Shown here: positions 47,330 through 58,409 of the stretch, one piece after another
How the letters are laid out: every line of letters starts with the position of its first letter
Numbering within the stretch: position 1 is the first letter of the stretch
Program-made: the position numbers and the translations under genes
Source: Letharia columbiana
Lineage: Eukaryota; Ascomycota; Lecanoromycetes; Lecanorales; Parmeliaceae
Direction: 5' to 3'
Length of the DNA stretch: 64,000 nt
Assembly: GCF_014066305.1 (NCBI RefSeq)
Contig: NW_023501082.1
Coordinates: 186,001 to 250,000, forward strand
The notes under the pieces: model-generated
The model's input: the letters and a program-made list of their open reading frames with translations, nothing else
What the model was told of the DNA's origin: nothing
The model's database searches: none

Positions 47330-49756
47330 AGGGCATGGGCCTTGATGGCTCGGAGGTATGTGCTGAACACTAGACGACACCCTAGAGCTGTATGCTGATA
47401 GTGACCCTGCGTCTCTAGATCTGGAACCAATGCAGTCAAAGACCCGAAAAGTCGGAACCAGATCTTCGTCCCGACCCAGTGATCTGGGTCAGCCACATTT
47501 CCCACACGTCCGGTTATTCCTCCCTCACACGCTCGGCTCTTAGGGTCCTCGTGATGATGAAGCAACAACATACATACGAGGCCTGCTCCGCTCGCTGAAT
47601 TGAGGGTAACCTGACGGAGAGGCGCTGATTTCGCTCAAGGTTTTGATTTCTTTAGCACATGAATGTTTCTTCCAGTACATGGATGCTTCTTAAGTACATG
47701 AACGTTTCGTCAGTACATGAATGTTTCTTCAGTACATCAATGTTTGTCAGTAATCAATTTCTTAGTCAATGTTCTCACTTTTTTGTTGCGAAAACAATAC
47801 ATCCACGGTTCGCCTGCATGCGTTCGCCAGAAGATCTTTGCCTTTGAAATTGCTTGACCGTGGAAGCGCGATGGTCCTCAATCTGAACAAAGACGCTGCT
47901 CAAAAGAGCTTCAGCCTCCGCGTACCTGTGCAATCAAGTTTAGTCCTCAACAACATCTCTCTTTCCATGTTTCTACGGGATCAGCGAGAGGAAGAAGATC
48001 GTTGATGTAGCGTCCCTTGTTGCATTCCTCGGCACAGGGTTCAGGTTGGCTCTTTCCCCTTCCTCACAGTCGTCCATACTTTTCTTGATCGGACGGTCGG
48101 ACTCATCTGCACTTCAGAGTGTCATGGGCTGTTGTGTTCATCCGGCGGCCAGAGTCTCTCTTTTCCCTCGGTGCGACTCGTCATCCCTGGATTTACCTGA
48201 ACCCTATTCCCATTCCTAAGCAGATTGTCCCACTCGCGTATCTGCTTTTGCGTATTTTTTCTGACTTCTGGTGCGGGAGGTAACGAAGATGAGCGTAAAG
48301 AATGCGATGAGGTGTATAATCCTTGGATTCAGTCGATCTTTGTTTTTTGATGTTTTTGTTTCTAGATGTCCTTGTCTTTTGATGCTCTTGACAACCTCAT
48401 CCTGCTGTCCGGACAGTATTGTCAGTCCCTATCACCGTCTTTGCTTTGCTCTGCCACCTGCTTTCGGTCTCTTTTCGTCCGCGTTTCTCCCGGTGGCATG
48501 GCTAGATCCCTTTGAGATGCCGGACACTACCCTCGTCCGGTCACGCGTCCGCCAAGCCATGGTCAATTTCGGGTGCAATTTAACAAGTTTCCACAACCGG
48601 TCATGTATCTAACCGTTCTTAGATCCTGTAGCTCCGAACAGAGACAGCGCGGAAATTGCACCCCGCCCCACTGGACCGAGGGGATTTCCTCGACCTCGAT
48701 TTTAATAGGGCAAGTTGCGAGCAGTGCGTATAATAGGCACCAGGTTCTCCAGACGATCCTGGGGCGAAGTGTCTGAATGTCCGCTCGCTGGCGGCATCGT
48801 CTTCGAATTTCTCCCGTCGCTAACGTGTTACGAGAGGTGTGAGGGTGGCACATCGACTGTGAAGCTGGCATAGAGCGGATCGTCGGAAGGTGAAACGGTG
48901 GCTTTATCCCGACTTCGGCGTTGTTGGTCGATGAAATCGGTTCAGCACTGCACCTTGTTAGACTTTTGCAAGCATCTGAACGCCACGCCGGGGAAGAAAA
49001 TTCCTGTTGCTTTTTAGGAGCCTTCTCCGAGATGGGTTCTTTTTGCAGACAGATAGAGACCCCGGTGTCCGTTATCAACCGGCTATGTAGAGTACTTGGG
49101 TAAGTTACAGTTCGGGCTGAGAATCTGTCGGTGGGGTTTGCGGAGAGAAAGAGGGGGAATGGGTTGGATGTGAAGGGGTGAGAGGGTTGGAAGAGCTGTG
49201 GCTGGGATATGGAAGGGGGGGAAGGGGTTTCGGGTTATGGGAGACTTGGATGATTCCTGTGTCGCTTTGAGGATGTACACGGTTGGGGGGTGACGGCGTG
49301 ATGGTGCTGGAGTTGCGCTTGTGTCTTGGATCGATGTTCTCTGGAGACTTGAGGGCTGGTGAGGGCGATGTCGATTGTATGTCGGGATTCTTCAACATTT
49401 TGAGAAACATGGCTTGGATTATCGGTGGTTTGCAGTTTCTCGGTATGGGCGAGATTATTGGGAGCGGTTTGGTTATCGGCTCTGTTTGCGCACAATAAGT
49501 AAGGAGAGAGCGCTGCTGGCGCTGATCATATTCTAGAGTACGCATACACTGTTTGACGAATGATTCGGTGTCCAATCGCAGGATCGCAAGCATTACCATA
49601 TACACAAAAAGAATATGTCCCATGCCCACTCGAAACGCCGCTGACTCCTATCATTGGCCCCCCCCAATCGCTGGTTTTCACGTACATCTCGCACTCTCTG
49701 CCTTTCTCCACTTCCGACCCCATCCCGCCCCCTTCTCATGTACTTGCAGGTGGCCC
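47330..49756. other. Gene-poor region with a small tandem repeat
   Basis: About 2.4 kb with no supported gene. Open frames at 48271-48612, 48563-49078 and 49105-49629 conflict between strands and lack family resemblance. A 19-bp tandem repeat is at 47654-47748. Confidence 0.5.
47654..47748. repeat. Five-copy 19-bp tandem repeat (agtacatgaatgtttcttc)
   Basis: Five consecutive diverged copies of a 19-bp unit, the first 20 bp long, each starting ag[ct]acat. Substitutions are scattered, so the array is not recent. Confidence 0.8.
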
Positions 49757-50888
49757 CTATTTCCGCAACACAGCCTCATAAATCCCCGCCAACGCCCCAG
49801 CCCCGGCCCCCACAAGCATCCCCGTACTGCCCCCCGGGACCCCCCCTCTCCACAACCCGCGTGCTCGCGCTCGGTCCGCCACCCCTCACGTATACCACCC
49901 ACGCCGTGATCGCCTTGACGGCATTGAAACTGACGGCATCGTACCCGCCCTCGCCTTTCAGGTTGATGAACCAGCCGCCCAATAGGGGCAGCAAGACACT
50001 CGTTAAGAGCCAGAGGCCGAACGGACCCCAGAACGCAGTCGTGAGCAGGGCGAAGAAATCGGGGACTTTGAGGGGCAATTCGGACGTCCCGAGGGCGGGG
50101 AAGGCGGGGAGCGTCGTCAGGTAGCGGAAGGGCAATACTTCGTAGCGGAGACCGAAGGCTTCGACAAACAGGGTGAGTATTTCGATCCCCGTTACCGTGC
50201 TTAGGTAGCCGCGCACGCTGTCGAGGGTGGAGGGCAGTCGGGAGTCGGCTATGTAATTTGAGATGGAGCTGCGGAAGGTGGTGGTGTGGGCGTCTATCTG
50301 ACTCGCGAGGACGGCGGGGGGAAGGGGGCAGGGGCACGGAGCGCGCGAAGGAGAGGGCCCGGTTGGGCGTTTTGGTCGGCGCGGAGGATTCGGCGTCGTC
50401 TCTGTGTCATTGAAAGCGCTCGGATCAGTTCTTTGTTCTTTTCTGGGTTCCGTCGTGAAGGGTTGCGCGACGCGCTGCGCAGGCGGTGAAGATTTCGACT
50501 CACCCCCCTTCCAACTCCTCACGCGCCTTAAGGGTTTGCCTCCTGGCCCTTGGCTTCCTCTCCTTCTCGACCGTCTGCACGGTGCCGGTCGCGGGATCCT
50601 GCTTCGTGGGCGACAATGGGTCGACGGTGTAGAAGAAGGGAGCGACTTTTGAGTCGGATGATAGCTTGGAGCTGTTTGCGCGTAGGTGCTCTTCTAATGC
50701 GACTTCGAGGTCGATCTTTTTGTAGCGCTCGACGCTGTTGCGGTACGTAGTGGTTAGCATTTAGAATGCGATAGATTTGGGAGAGATGGGGGAATAGGAA
50801 GGGTGGGCGCGCACTTCTTCAACCCGACATGGTCGGCAATTTCGGTGAGGGCGCCTTTGCGCTGCTGTTGAAGCCAGGCGTTCGTCAT
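49757..50888 (-). CDS. Conserved fungal membrane protein with N-terminal SAP-like helix pair
   Basis: Exons 50888-50815 and 50734-50504, then 50401 to a TAG at 49759-49757 in a third exon that needs two frame adjustments. The N-terminus WLQQQRKGALTEIADHVG and KIDLEVALEEHLRAN looks like the two-helix SAP-type fold. A charged linker with PRARRQTLKAREELEG leads to DDAESSAPTKTPN. The C-terminal half has several hydrophobic segments (GIEILTLFVEAFGLRYEVLPF, FFALLTTAFWGPFGLWLLTSV, LLGGWFIN, FNAVKAITAWVVYV) and should end GMLVGAGAGALAGIYEAVL. The frame slips by one base at G6 run 50316-50321 and again at the C runs 49830-49846. In both places one base too many is present. Either the assembly over-calls these homopolymers or the gene is newly broken. 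The protein is about 330 aa and its function is unknown. Confidence 0.72.
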
Positions 50889-51326
50889 TGTGGTTTCCTG
50901 TGTCGCGAGAGTGAGGCGACTATTTTGTAGGTGATTTGAGGGTTGGACGCATGGGATGAAGAGGGAGCGGTGAGGGGGAAGGTAGAATGTTTACGGAGTG
51001 GAGTTGTTTACAACTTGGCGTGTTCGGTTAGCGCGGTTCGCTGGGGACCACCGACCAATCAAGATGGGTAGTGGGGGTTTCTATGTTTTGGGATTGGAAT
51101 AAAGGGTTATTGCGGAGCTTCATGTTGATGATTTGATGGACAAGTTTGAGAGGGATGCTGGAAGCCTTGAGAAGAGTACCCGAGATTCTATGCTCTATTC
51201 CGTGCTGTGTAAATGCGACGCGCTCTTGTCCTGTCCGATGCCGATGCATCAAACTCTGTACACTATGGTGACCTTGCTTGACAGCCATGCCCGTCCATCA
51301 TCAGTGGTATAAATACAAAGCGTGCC
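50889..51326. other. Tandem intergenic region
   Basis: About 440 bp between the membrane-protein start and the carrier stop. No gene seen. Confidence 0.5.
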
Positions 51327-52729
51327 TCATGCGACGCCAGATTCTTCATCATTTAGCCACGGACTAGCCTCCATCCGCTTCAGTAACGCCTGATAGCAGA
51401 CGAGCATCGTTCCGCTCTGGACGCTGGTCCAAACAGCTCTCGGCCCTACCCCTCGGAACAGTCCCATCATCCCCTCGGTCTTATATATGAGTCTCAGGCC
51501 AGTCACGACGGATGAGGTATCCAGCTTGACAGCATCGGGTTTTGGCATAGATGTATTTGGTGAGGAGGTTGAGATGAGACGTCTTGATGATGCTTGCATC
51601 GACGGATTGTGGGCTGCCCTAGGACTGCCCACTTTCTCCATCCGGGAAATTTTCGCAGGCTGCGGATGTACGTTCGTAGCTCCACCAGCTGGTGTGACAG
51701 TGTCGGGCGGATTGATCTGCGTTTGTATCCTGGTCTTGACCACGTCAAGCGGGCATGTCATCACACCAGCCAGTCCACCTGCCGACGCTGCTGTAGCGAT
51801 CTCTAGGCCTACACCAAGGTCCTTGCTACCCTTCCACCTCTTTGCCCAATTCCGCTCTTGCTCGTAAAAGGCGAATTGTAGGGCGGAGAAGGGCAGATCA
51901 CGAAAGATAGTGGCCTTATACCCATGGAAGAGAGCCGATACTCCCTCTCGTCGAACGATTGTCCGCGCCGCATCAATCGTTCCCCGGTAGTTATATCCCG
52001 AATTGAAGAAAGGGTTGTTGTAACGGCCTTGCAGTTGGAGTCTGGTCTTGAGGACTTCAGAGGGTACGTAGACAAATGAGGCGGCGAAGTCGGCAATAAA
52101 GCCTGCACTGATCAGTTTCTTTCCGGATGACCGAAAGGCAGGATTCACGTACCGCCAGCGAGATAAGAGAGTGACGGGTTTATGCCAGCATCTAACATAT
52201 GCCTCTTGCTGTATTCATAGGCTCCAAAGAAGATGATGGTGCCAGGAAAGGAGCCCAAAAACGCTGGTACAACACCGCTGTACAGTCCTCTTCGGAAACC
52301 TTCTTGACGGAAGATTTTGACGTATGTAGAGGATAACGATCCATACTTTGGCGGTTTGTGTGGGTCTCCTTGTTGACGGGTCTTGACTGTGTCAATGGAG
52401 TGCATGAGGAGGTCTCCAGATGTTCCGCCAAGGCCGCCAGCTATCATACACTGCATATAATTTCAGCTCATGACACGATTTGGCAGCGCTGAAGACTCCT
52501 GAGCAATCCGGCGTTGGCTCACCTGCCAGTATGGATGTCTAGGGTACTCCTCCTCCTCCTCTTCCGTTGATTGAGCGTATTCACCGGCCCGTCGCGTTCC
52601 GGACGTGCTATTCGACCCATCCTCATAATCTTGGACGTTGGAGAATACTGGGGTTTGGCGGTCGTTGGAAGGCGCATAGCTTTTGCGAGTGGATTGAGCT
52701 GGGTTGAAAAGACTGACAATCCAGGACAT
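51327..52729 (-). CDS. Mitochondrial carrier family (SLC25) protein, Mme1-like
   Basis: Inner-membrane solute carrier with three tandem repeats. Exons 52729-52523, 52450-52153 and 52102-51327 give 426 aa, longer than the usual 300-320 because of an N-terminal extension and an insert. The 68-residue N-terminal extension carries a six-Glu run (TEEEEEEYPRHPYW). The three signature motifs are HSIDTVKTRQQ (Ser replaces the usual Pro), VPSEVLKTRLQ and CPLDVVKTRIQ. Matching even-helix blocks include RRGLYSGVVPAFLGSFPG and LFHGYKATIFRDLPFSALQF. A roughly 70-residue Ser/Pro-rich loop sits in the third repeat after TRIQTQINPPD. The overall sequence recalls yeast YMR166C (Mme1, magnesium exporter). The transported substrate cannot be read from sequence. 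It is divergent from the PRPP synthetase gene. Confidence 0.92.
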
Positions 52730-53065
52730 GGCCCCTCAGGGCTTTATCACCGGAGCAGACCGTAGCTAAGTGCTAACAAGATGATAACATTTCGGAAACG
52801 AGCTATTCTCTGCCAAAGACCGCATTAAAAGCCTATCGATGCCGCTAATGATGATGCAGCTGGCGATGAGACCAATTGAGGTCAAACAAAAAATTGGCCG
52901 AAGATCTAATCTTATCTGATGCCAAGACTTTTCGAAATTGACTTGGTAAATCCATTTCACACACACCGACTCATTCACCTTCAATCATGGTCTTCTGAAA
53001 TTTATACCGAAAGACGGCGGCAACAACTTGTGAGATAACAGAGAGTAGTCTCTCTACTGTTCGTC
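52730..53065. promoter_or_regulatory. Divergent promoter, carrier / PRPP synthetase
   Basis: 336 bp between two divergent starts. No distinctive motif noticed. Confidence 0.45.
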
Positions 53066-54785
53066 ATGAGACGCGTCCAAATATTTTCGGGTTCCTCCCA
53101 TCCTCTCTTGACAGATGCCATTTGCGAACGCCTCGGAACCTCACCGGCCAAAGTTGAACTGAAGAAGTTCAGCAACGGGGAAACCTCAGTCAGCGTTGAG
53201 ACCTCTATCAGAGACCAGGATGTCTTCATTGTTCAGAGTGGAAGCGACCAGGTTAATGACAGCCTCATGGAAATGCTGATCATGATCTCCGCGTGCAAGG
53301 GCGGCTCGGCGAAGAGTATTACTGGTCAGTCCAATTATGGACTCAGCCAGAGATGATACTGACCGTTCTAGCTGTGATGCCGTAGGTCCGGCTCCGCTAT
53401 TGGATGACCTAAGCTAAAAACCACCAAGATACTTTTTCTACTCTCGACAATCCAAGAAGAAGTCACACAGAGGTGCCATCACCGCACGATTGGTAGCCAA
53501 CCTCCTCTCTGTCGCCGGTATAAATCATGTCATCACCGTCGACCTACATGCTCCTCCCACTCAAGGCTTCTTTGGCAAGCCAGTAGACAATCTCCATGCG
53601 GAACCTCTGATCGCAAGATGGATCAAGAATCACGTACCAGGCTGGAAGGAAGCAGTGGTAGTCAGCAAGAATCCAGGCGGTACAAAGCGGGTCACATCCT
53701 TGGCAGATGCATTAAAAATCAATTTCGGTCTTGTCACAACCGACCGCCGGAGATCTGGTACGAATGGAAGCCTTGCAGGTAGTGGATTTCTGGAGAGAAT
53801 GGGTGATGGTGGTACTGAATCGCACATCTCGGACACAGCAGATACAAGTCCACCGAATGGAACAGCAGCTGAATCCGAGGACTCAAGAATACCGCCACGA
53901 ATACGCACATCGCCACGATTGGCACCAAACATAAACGGCGCCTCCGCAACCAGTATACCTTACCGCGGTCTGAATGGCTACACTCGATCAAGTCCTTTGG
54001 CCCAGTCTACTAGAGTCGACTCAGCATCACCTCCTACAAATCGGATTCCTGTGCAGAGGGAGCCTGTTACCAATGGTCCATCAAGAGCACTGCGCCTGGA
54101 GGAGAAGGAGGAGGAGGAGGAAGACTCGGCAAATGAGTACACAGATGAGCGTGCCAGAGAAGTCATCACTGGCAGGCTGGTTCAAGGCCACATCGTTGAC
54201 GACGATGCTCCGTCGCCCGTTCTATCTACCATGTCCGCCTCAATCGCGACTCTACCAGGAGACGTCATGGGTCAACCGCAGCTCGATGGACTCGATCCAA
54301 TGACGTCATCCTTCATATCTTCAACATCAGCGTTTCAACCTGACCATTCTGCCCTCGGCGGCTCGATGGACGCTACAGCGCACTCGGATGACGAGGAAGA
54401 AGGTTTCAAGAACCCCGAATTCGAGCACACGGTCACTCTCGTTGGCAATGTCAGAGATCGCACCGTGTTCATCATCGATGATCTGATTGATCAATGTGGC
54501 TCGTGGATTGCGGCAGCCGAGACGGTCGTCAAGCGTGGAGATGCAAAGAAAGTGTACTGCATCGCCACCCATGGGCTCTTCGGTGATAATTCACTTGAGC
54601 AGATGGAAGCTTGCGAATGCATCGACTACATTATGGTAACCAATACTTACCCAATAGCGCCAGAAAGGGTCAAGACGTGCAAGAAGCTTGTGATTCTGGA
54701 CATCTCGACTCTTCTTTCCGAAGCCATACGGCGCAATCACCACGGAGAGAGCATCTCCGCTCTATTTCAGCATTTTCCGGATTGA
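53066..54785 (+). CDS. Ribose-phosphate pyrophosphokinase, Prs5-like with large insert
   Basis: PRPP synthetase subunit, supplying PRPP for purine, pyrimidine, His, Trp and NAD synthesis. Exons: 53066-53324, a 10-nt microexon 53372-53381 and 53429-54785 (541 aa; single-domain enzymes are about 320). The microexon completes SITAVMPYFFYSRQSKK. N-terminal landmarks are KKFSNGETSV, VFIVQSG, YSRQSKKKSHRGAITARLVA and VDLHAPPTQGFF. A Ser/Pro/acidic insert of about 225 residues (about 200-425) interrupts the catalytic core after LVTTDRRR. The core resumes with VTLVGNVRDRTVFIIDDLID. The PRPP loop reads IDDLIDQCGSW, whereas the usual form is VDDxxDTxGT, so catalytic power is doubtful. Inserts and altered loops of this type occur in yeast Prs5, which acts within hetero-complexes. 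Assignment to the Prs5 branch is by resemblance. Confidence 0.92.
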
Positions 54786-55682
54786 GTAAGCTTCGTTGCC
54801 GATGGTCAAAGATAAAATAGCGTGGCGTCAGCGAATTGAACGAATAAGGAACAGACTAGCAGCAGAAGGCTGGTCAGAAAGCATCGAAGAGAGCACAGAA
54901 GTGGATGCCTGCTCTGTTGGAGCAGAGGATTACGCTTGGCATTCGGAGAGCAAGATGCTTGGACATGGAATTTGCTGGAGATACTACCGAGACTGCTCAT
55001 GCGAGAAGCATTGCAATTCGAAGTTTACTCTTTGCAATGGACTCTCTAAAGCATAAGAACAATATACTAAGCTTTTACAATTTGTCCTCATTACTATCTA
55101 CGGTGCAACACTAGCTCCCCAATCTGCTCGCCTGCTTTGGCTCGTGTTCTTTGTGACCATAAGTCCCTTCAAACTTCTCCAAGGAAAACAGATGCATACC
55201 CAGGTGGACATCTACTGGAACTCTTTCCCTCCCATAGGGAAAGTTCTCAACGGAGCGCTGGCAGATCGATTCGCACCGAGGACTGAAGGCACTCTTTCCA
55301 GCCTGCCAAGGCGCCAGGCCTTCGGGTTTGGATGGAGGCAATTGCAAGAGAACGCTTCGAACAAATTCGTGTATCATCTGAGGTTTCTTTCATTATGTCA
55401 GCTACCGTACTAGTCAATTCATCGCTGTCAAAAAACGATCCCGTTCATAAAAAAAAGGCATCTAGTATTCCTATGTCTACGTATTCTGGCTATTATATTG
55501 TTCCACCCATCTATCAGAATGACACGTCTCGTGGTACAGCCCACCACTGCCGCCAATCTTGCCCGACGCCACTCCATACACGTCTCGATCTCTCTCTTCA
55601 CCACCGCCACTACTTTGACAAATCATCAGCTCGGATCCCAATTTTTCGTACGCGTGAGCCCTGACGTACGTTCACCTCCACC
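54786..55682. other. Intergenic, PRPP synthetase 3' side
   Basis: About 900 bp without a supported gene. Frames at 54796-55056 and 55111-55413 conflict and lack family resemblance. Confidence 0.5.
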
Positions 55683-55919
55683 CTAAGCCGTCGGATGCAC
55701 CTTCTCAGGCAACACTTCCTCGGCCTTCTTCGGCACCGCCTCCTGCGCTACCTTGGGCACTGCGCTGTCGCCCGTCGCATGACTCTCCGCTCCGGTGGCG
55801 CCGGTGTCGTGGATGGCGTTGGGGACTACCTCTTCGACCTTCTGGGGCAGCTTCTCTTGGAGTGTCTGGGGCACGATGCTGTCGCCTACGGCGTGGGATT
55901 GGTCTGTTCCTTGAGGCAT
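55683..55919 (-). CDS. Small hydrophilic protein with an internal duplication
   Basis: 78-aa frame beginning MPQGTDQSHAVGDS. Two tandem halves align: SHAVGDSIVPQTLQEKLPQK then VEEVVPNAIHDT, and SHATGDSAVPKVAQEAVPKK then AEEVLPEKVHPT. Each half is a probable amphipathic stretch rich in Glu, Lys, Val and Pro, with no Cys, no hydrophobic core and no signal peptide. It looks like the short, stress-associated hydrophilic proteins widespread in ascomycetes, though I cannot name a characterised homologue. Strong C/G third positions support coding. Confidence 0.65.
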   Translation of the reverse strand: MPQGTDQSHAVGDSIVPQTLQEKLPQKVEEVVPNAIHDTGATGAESHATGDSAVPKVAQEAVPKKAEEVLPEKVHPTA

Positions 55920-57509
55920 GATGGTCGTGGTTGAAAGGGTGCGGGTGAAGGATTGTTGTTCTTTTGGCTGATGGGGTGGATGGGTTCGGTTTATCGACGG
56001 TTGGGAGAGTGGTCAGGTGTGCGGGCTTTGTGTGATGGGGACTGAAAGTTCGGGGAGATGGGGATGGTTTATATACACTTCTTCTCCGACCTTGGCTTCA
56101 TACTGCCCGGTCTCCTGTGACATCAGCGAGCGCACAGCCCTCGCGAATGCGAGTACGACAAACGTCAGCCTCTTGAGACGTTCCAACCGACTCCGTATGT
56201 TTTGACAGACATTTGGCTTTGCCTTGGCGGAAAGTCCACCCTTGTAGGTTTAGCGCAGCGGTCTTCGCATCATCGACCGACCGACCGATCGATTCTCTTT
56301 ACCTACTTTACTTTTCCGCTGTCGAGCGAGGTATTTTCTATCCCTAGTTTCGCACATTGCAGATGCCTGCGGCTGCGAGTACGAATAAGTCGGGCTGATG
56401 GTTTCCGACTCGGTGTTTAATGCCTAGGCGATCGCGGTGATGCGGCGGTTCTTTTGGTCGATACGAATACGAAGGCTAGCCCTATGGCTGGGGATTACCC
56501 TTGGAGGCTGACCATTTTTCCGGCGTTCAGAAGCCATGGCTACATCTGGCGTCGAAGCATGAATAGAAACCAATAGACGGTTGTAATAGCGGCGCCCAGG
56601 CTCTCTCAACTTTCCAAGCACGACATTTTCAAGCCACGCTTCAAACCCTTCCAGACAACTATCTCAATGGCGGACTTTCGATCTCAGTCTCCATCACCGG
56701 TTTCGGATCTGATAAGATCGTTTCGGCGCGCTTGATCACCGCGATAGGAGACCCCCTTCAAGTGGGCCAAAGTACATACATCGACCTTCTATATGCCATC
56801 TGTGGTGCAGGCCAACTTTCCGGCCTCGCGACACGGCTGGTTGTGAAGACGTATCCGTTGTCCGATCTCGGAAAGAAAAGTAAGTCATCTGGATGGGCTG
56901 AATACGACGAGCAGACAATCTTGTTCATGCGTACAGGTTAGGCTAAGGTGGACTGGGTTGAGTAGCAGAGTTGTACGCTGAGTACCGCTTCAGAGGCACG
57001 GAGAGACTTGCGCGTCTGAAGAAATTGGGTGTATTCACGAGTGAGTTCCTAAAACAATTTGTCTGCCAGAGAAGGGTTCAACTCAAGGCGTCCTTGATGA
57101 AAAGTGGACGCCGTGACGCAACGGTCACGTGTAAATTAGCTTGTAATCGACGTGGGCGATGGATATCAAGCGAGACAAAATCAGCGAGCCATCAAAGAGC
57201 GGGCAACTTTTCAAAATGATGTGCATCATAAACAACGGAGGGCTGAAGGTCAATTTGAGTGCGAGGACTGGATTAATAATCGCCGTAATCCTGCCAAAGG
57301 CCTGACTATTCTGCGTCTTAGCATCATTAGAGAGATAAGTGCTCCGCCACTTTAATGCGTAGAATTTTCAGCCGCACCGCCTATTCCCTTTTTGCGATCA
57401 AAGCGTCAATGACATCCCATTACACGTCTTGCAGCTTTGCAAAGTTGACCTCGCTAGGAGGTCTGACAAATGGAAGAAGAACCCTAAATAGAAGAAGTCG
57501 GAGTACAAC
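55920..57509. other. Intergenic around an oxidoreductase relic
   Basis: About 1.6 kb. The only recognisable element is the relic at 56656-56941. Frames at 56017-56621 and 56971-57355 are unsupported. Confidence 0.5.
56656..56941 (+). pseudogene. Exon relic of a BBE/FAD-linked oxidoreductase
   Basis: A start-less frame reads SITGFGSDKIVSARLITA, then STYIDLLYAICGAGQ and LSGLATRLVVKTYPLS. This is the order seen in the FAD-binding PCMH domain of berberine-bridge-type oxidases (DNxxSAxxxxADG ... DLFWALRGGGGNFGIVTxF). The usual glycine-rich GGGGNFG is degraded. A GTAAGT donor follows LGKK at about 56880, with an acceptor near 56938, so an intron boundary may survive, but no adjoining exons are recognised. 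Most likely a fragment of a dead gene. Confidence 0.5.
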
Positions 57510-58409
57510 ATGGCTGGCTCTATGCGGAAAAATGCTCGCACAGTCCCAATGCAAGTTTTATCGCTGGCAATGCCCCGAACTGGGACAGTGAGTATGTCTG
57601 ATCCGTGTCCCGCTCGACAACGGAGAAGAAAAAGACAATTTTTCAGGCCAGAGCTTGAAATATTGGACTTTCTCTGACTGATAACAGCAATGCAAGCCGC
57701 GCTGGAGATTCTGGGCTGCAAGCCCACCTATCACGGATACACACCACTCTATAACATCGATGAGTGCGCCAAATGGATCTGCGCTTTCGACGCGAAATAT
57801 CACAATCGCGGTCCGCTATTCACTCGAGAAGACTGGGATGATTTGCTGGGCAATTACCAGGCCGTGACGGACTCACCGGCCATCTGCTTCGCGGAAGAAC
57901 TCATCAAGGCTTACCCCGAAGCAAAAGTCGTGCTTGTGGAACGAAACATAGAGAGCTGGTACCAAAGTTTCGATGGCATGATTCAGGAGATGTATAATCC
58001 TATGATCCATGTCCTACGGCTCCTCGATCCACAGGTCCTCGGACCTACCGCCACTATGTTCAACTATGTCTACAAAGACCGCAGGGGATTCTGCCGGACT
58101 GATAACAAGGACGAGCTGCAACATACCGCGAGAACGCTGTACAGAGAACATTATGCACATGTCAGGAGGGTTTGTCCGAAGGATAGATTGCTAGACTTCA
58201 GGCTTGAAGACGGCTGGGGCCCGTTGTGCGAGTTTCTCGGCAAGGAGAAGCCCGATGTGCCATTTCCGAGACTCAACGAGGGTGCTGCGTTGGCGGAAAG
58301 GTTCAAGGAGTTCCAGAAGCGCAGTATGCTGCTTGTGTTGAGAAATCTGACGCTTGTTGGTGTGTCCGCGTGGGTAGTTCTGCTTGCGGTGGGATGGGCG
58401 AGGCGATAG
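57510..58409 (+). CDS. Sulfotransferase-like P-loop protein (fungal Sulfotransfer_4 type)
   Basis: Exons 57510-57591 and 57688-58409 give 267 aa. The phosphate-binding loop LSLAMPRTGTVTMQAALEIL is assembled across the 96-nt intron and matches the PRTGT.SM pattern of this family. Other landmarks are the conserved HGYTPLYN region, DSPAICFAEELIKAYPEAKV and VLVERNIESWYQSF, with the Arg/Ser pair expected to bind the 3'-phosphate of the PAPS donor. LEDGWGPLCEFLGKEKPDVPFPRLN follows. The protein ends in one hydrophobic segment (NLTLVGVSAWVVLLAVGWARR), a likely C-terminal membrane anchor. The acceptor substrate is unknown, and sulfotransferase activity has rarely been shown for these fungal members. 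The first donor could alternatively be a few bases upstream; I chose GTATGT, which restores the frame. Confidence 0.86.

Noticed and set aside
47654..47748. 19-bp tandem units considered as a CRISPR-like array
   Set aside because: Units are directly adjacent with no spacers, and the organism is a fungus; it is a plain minisatellite.
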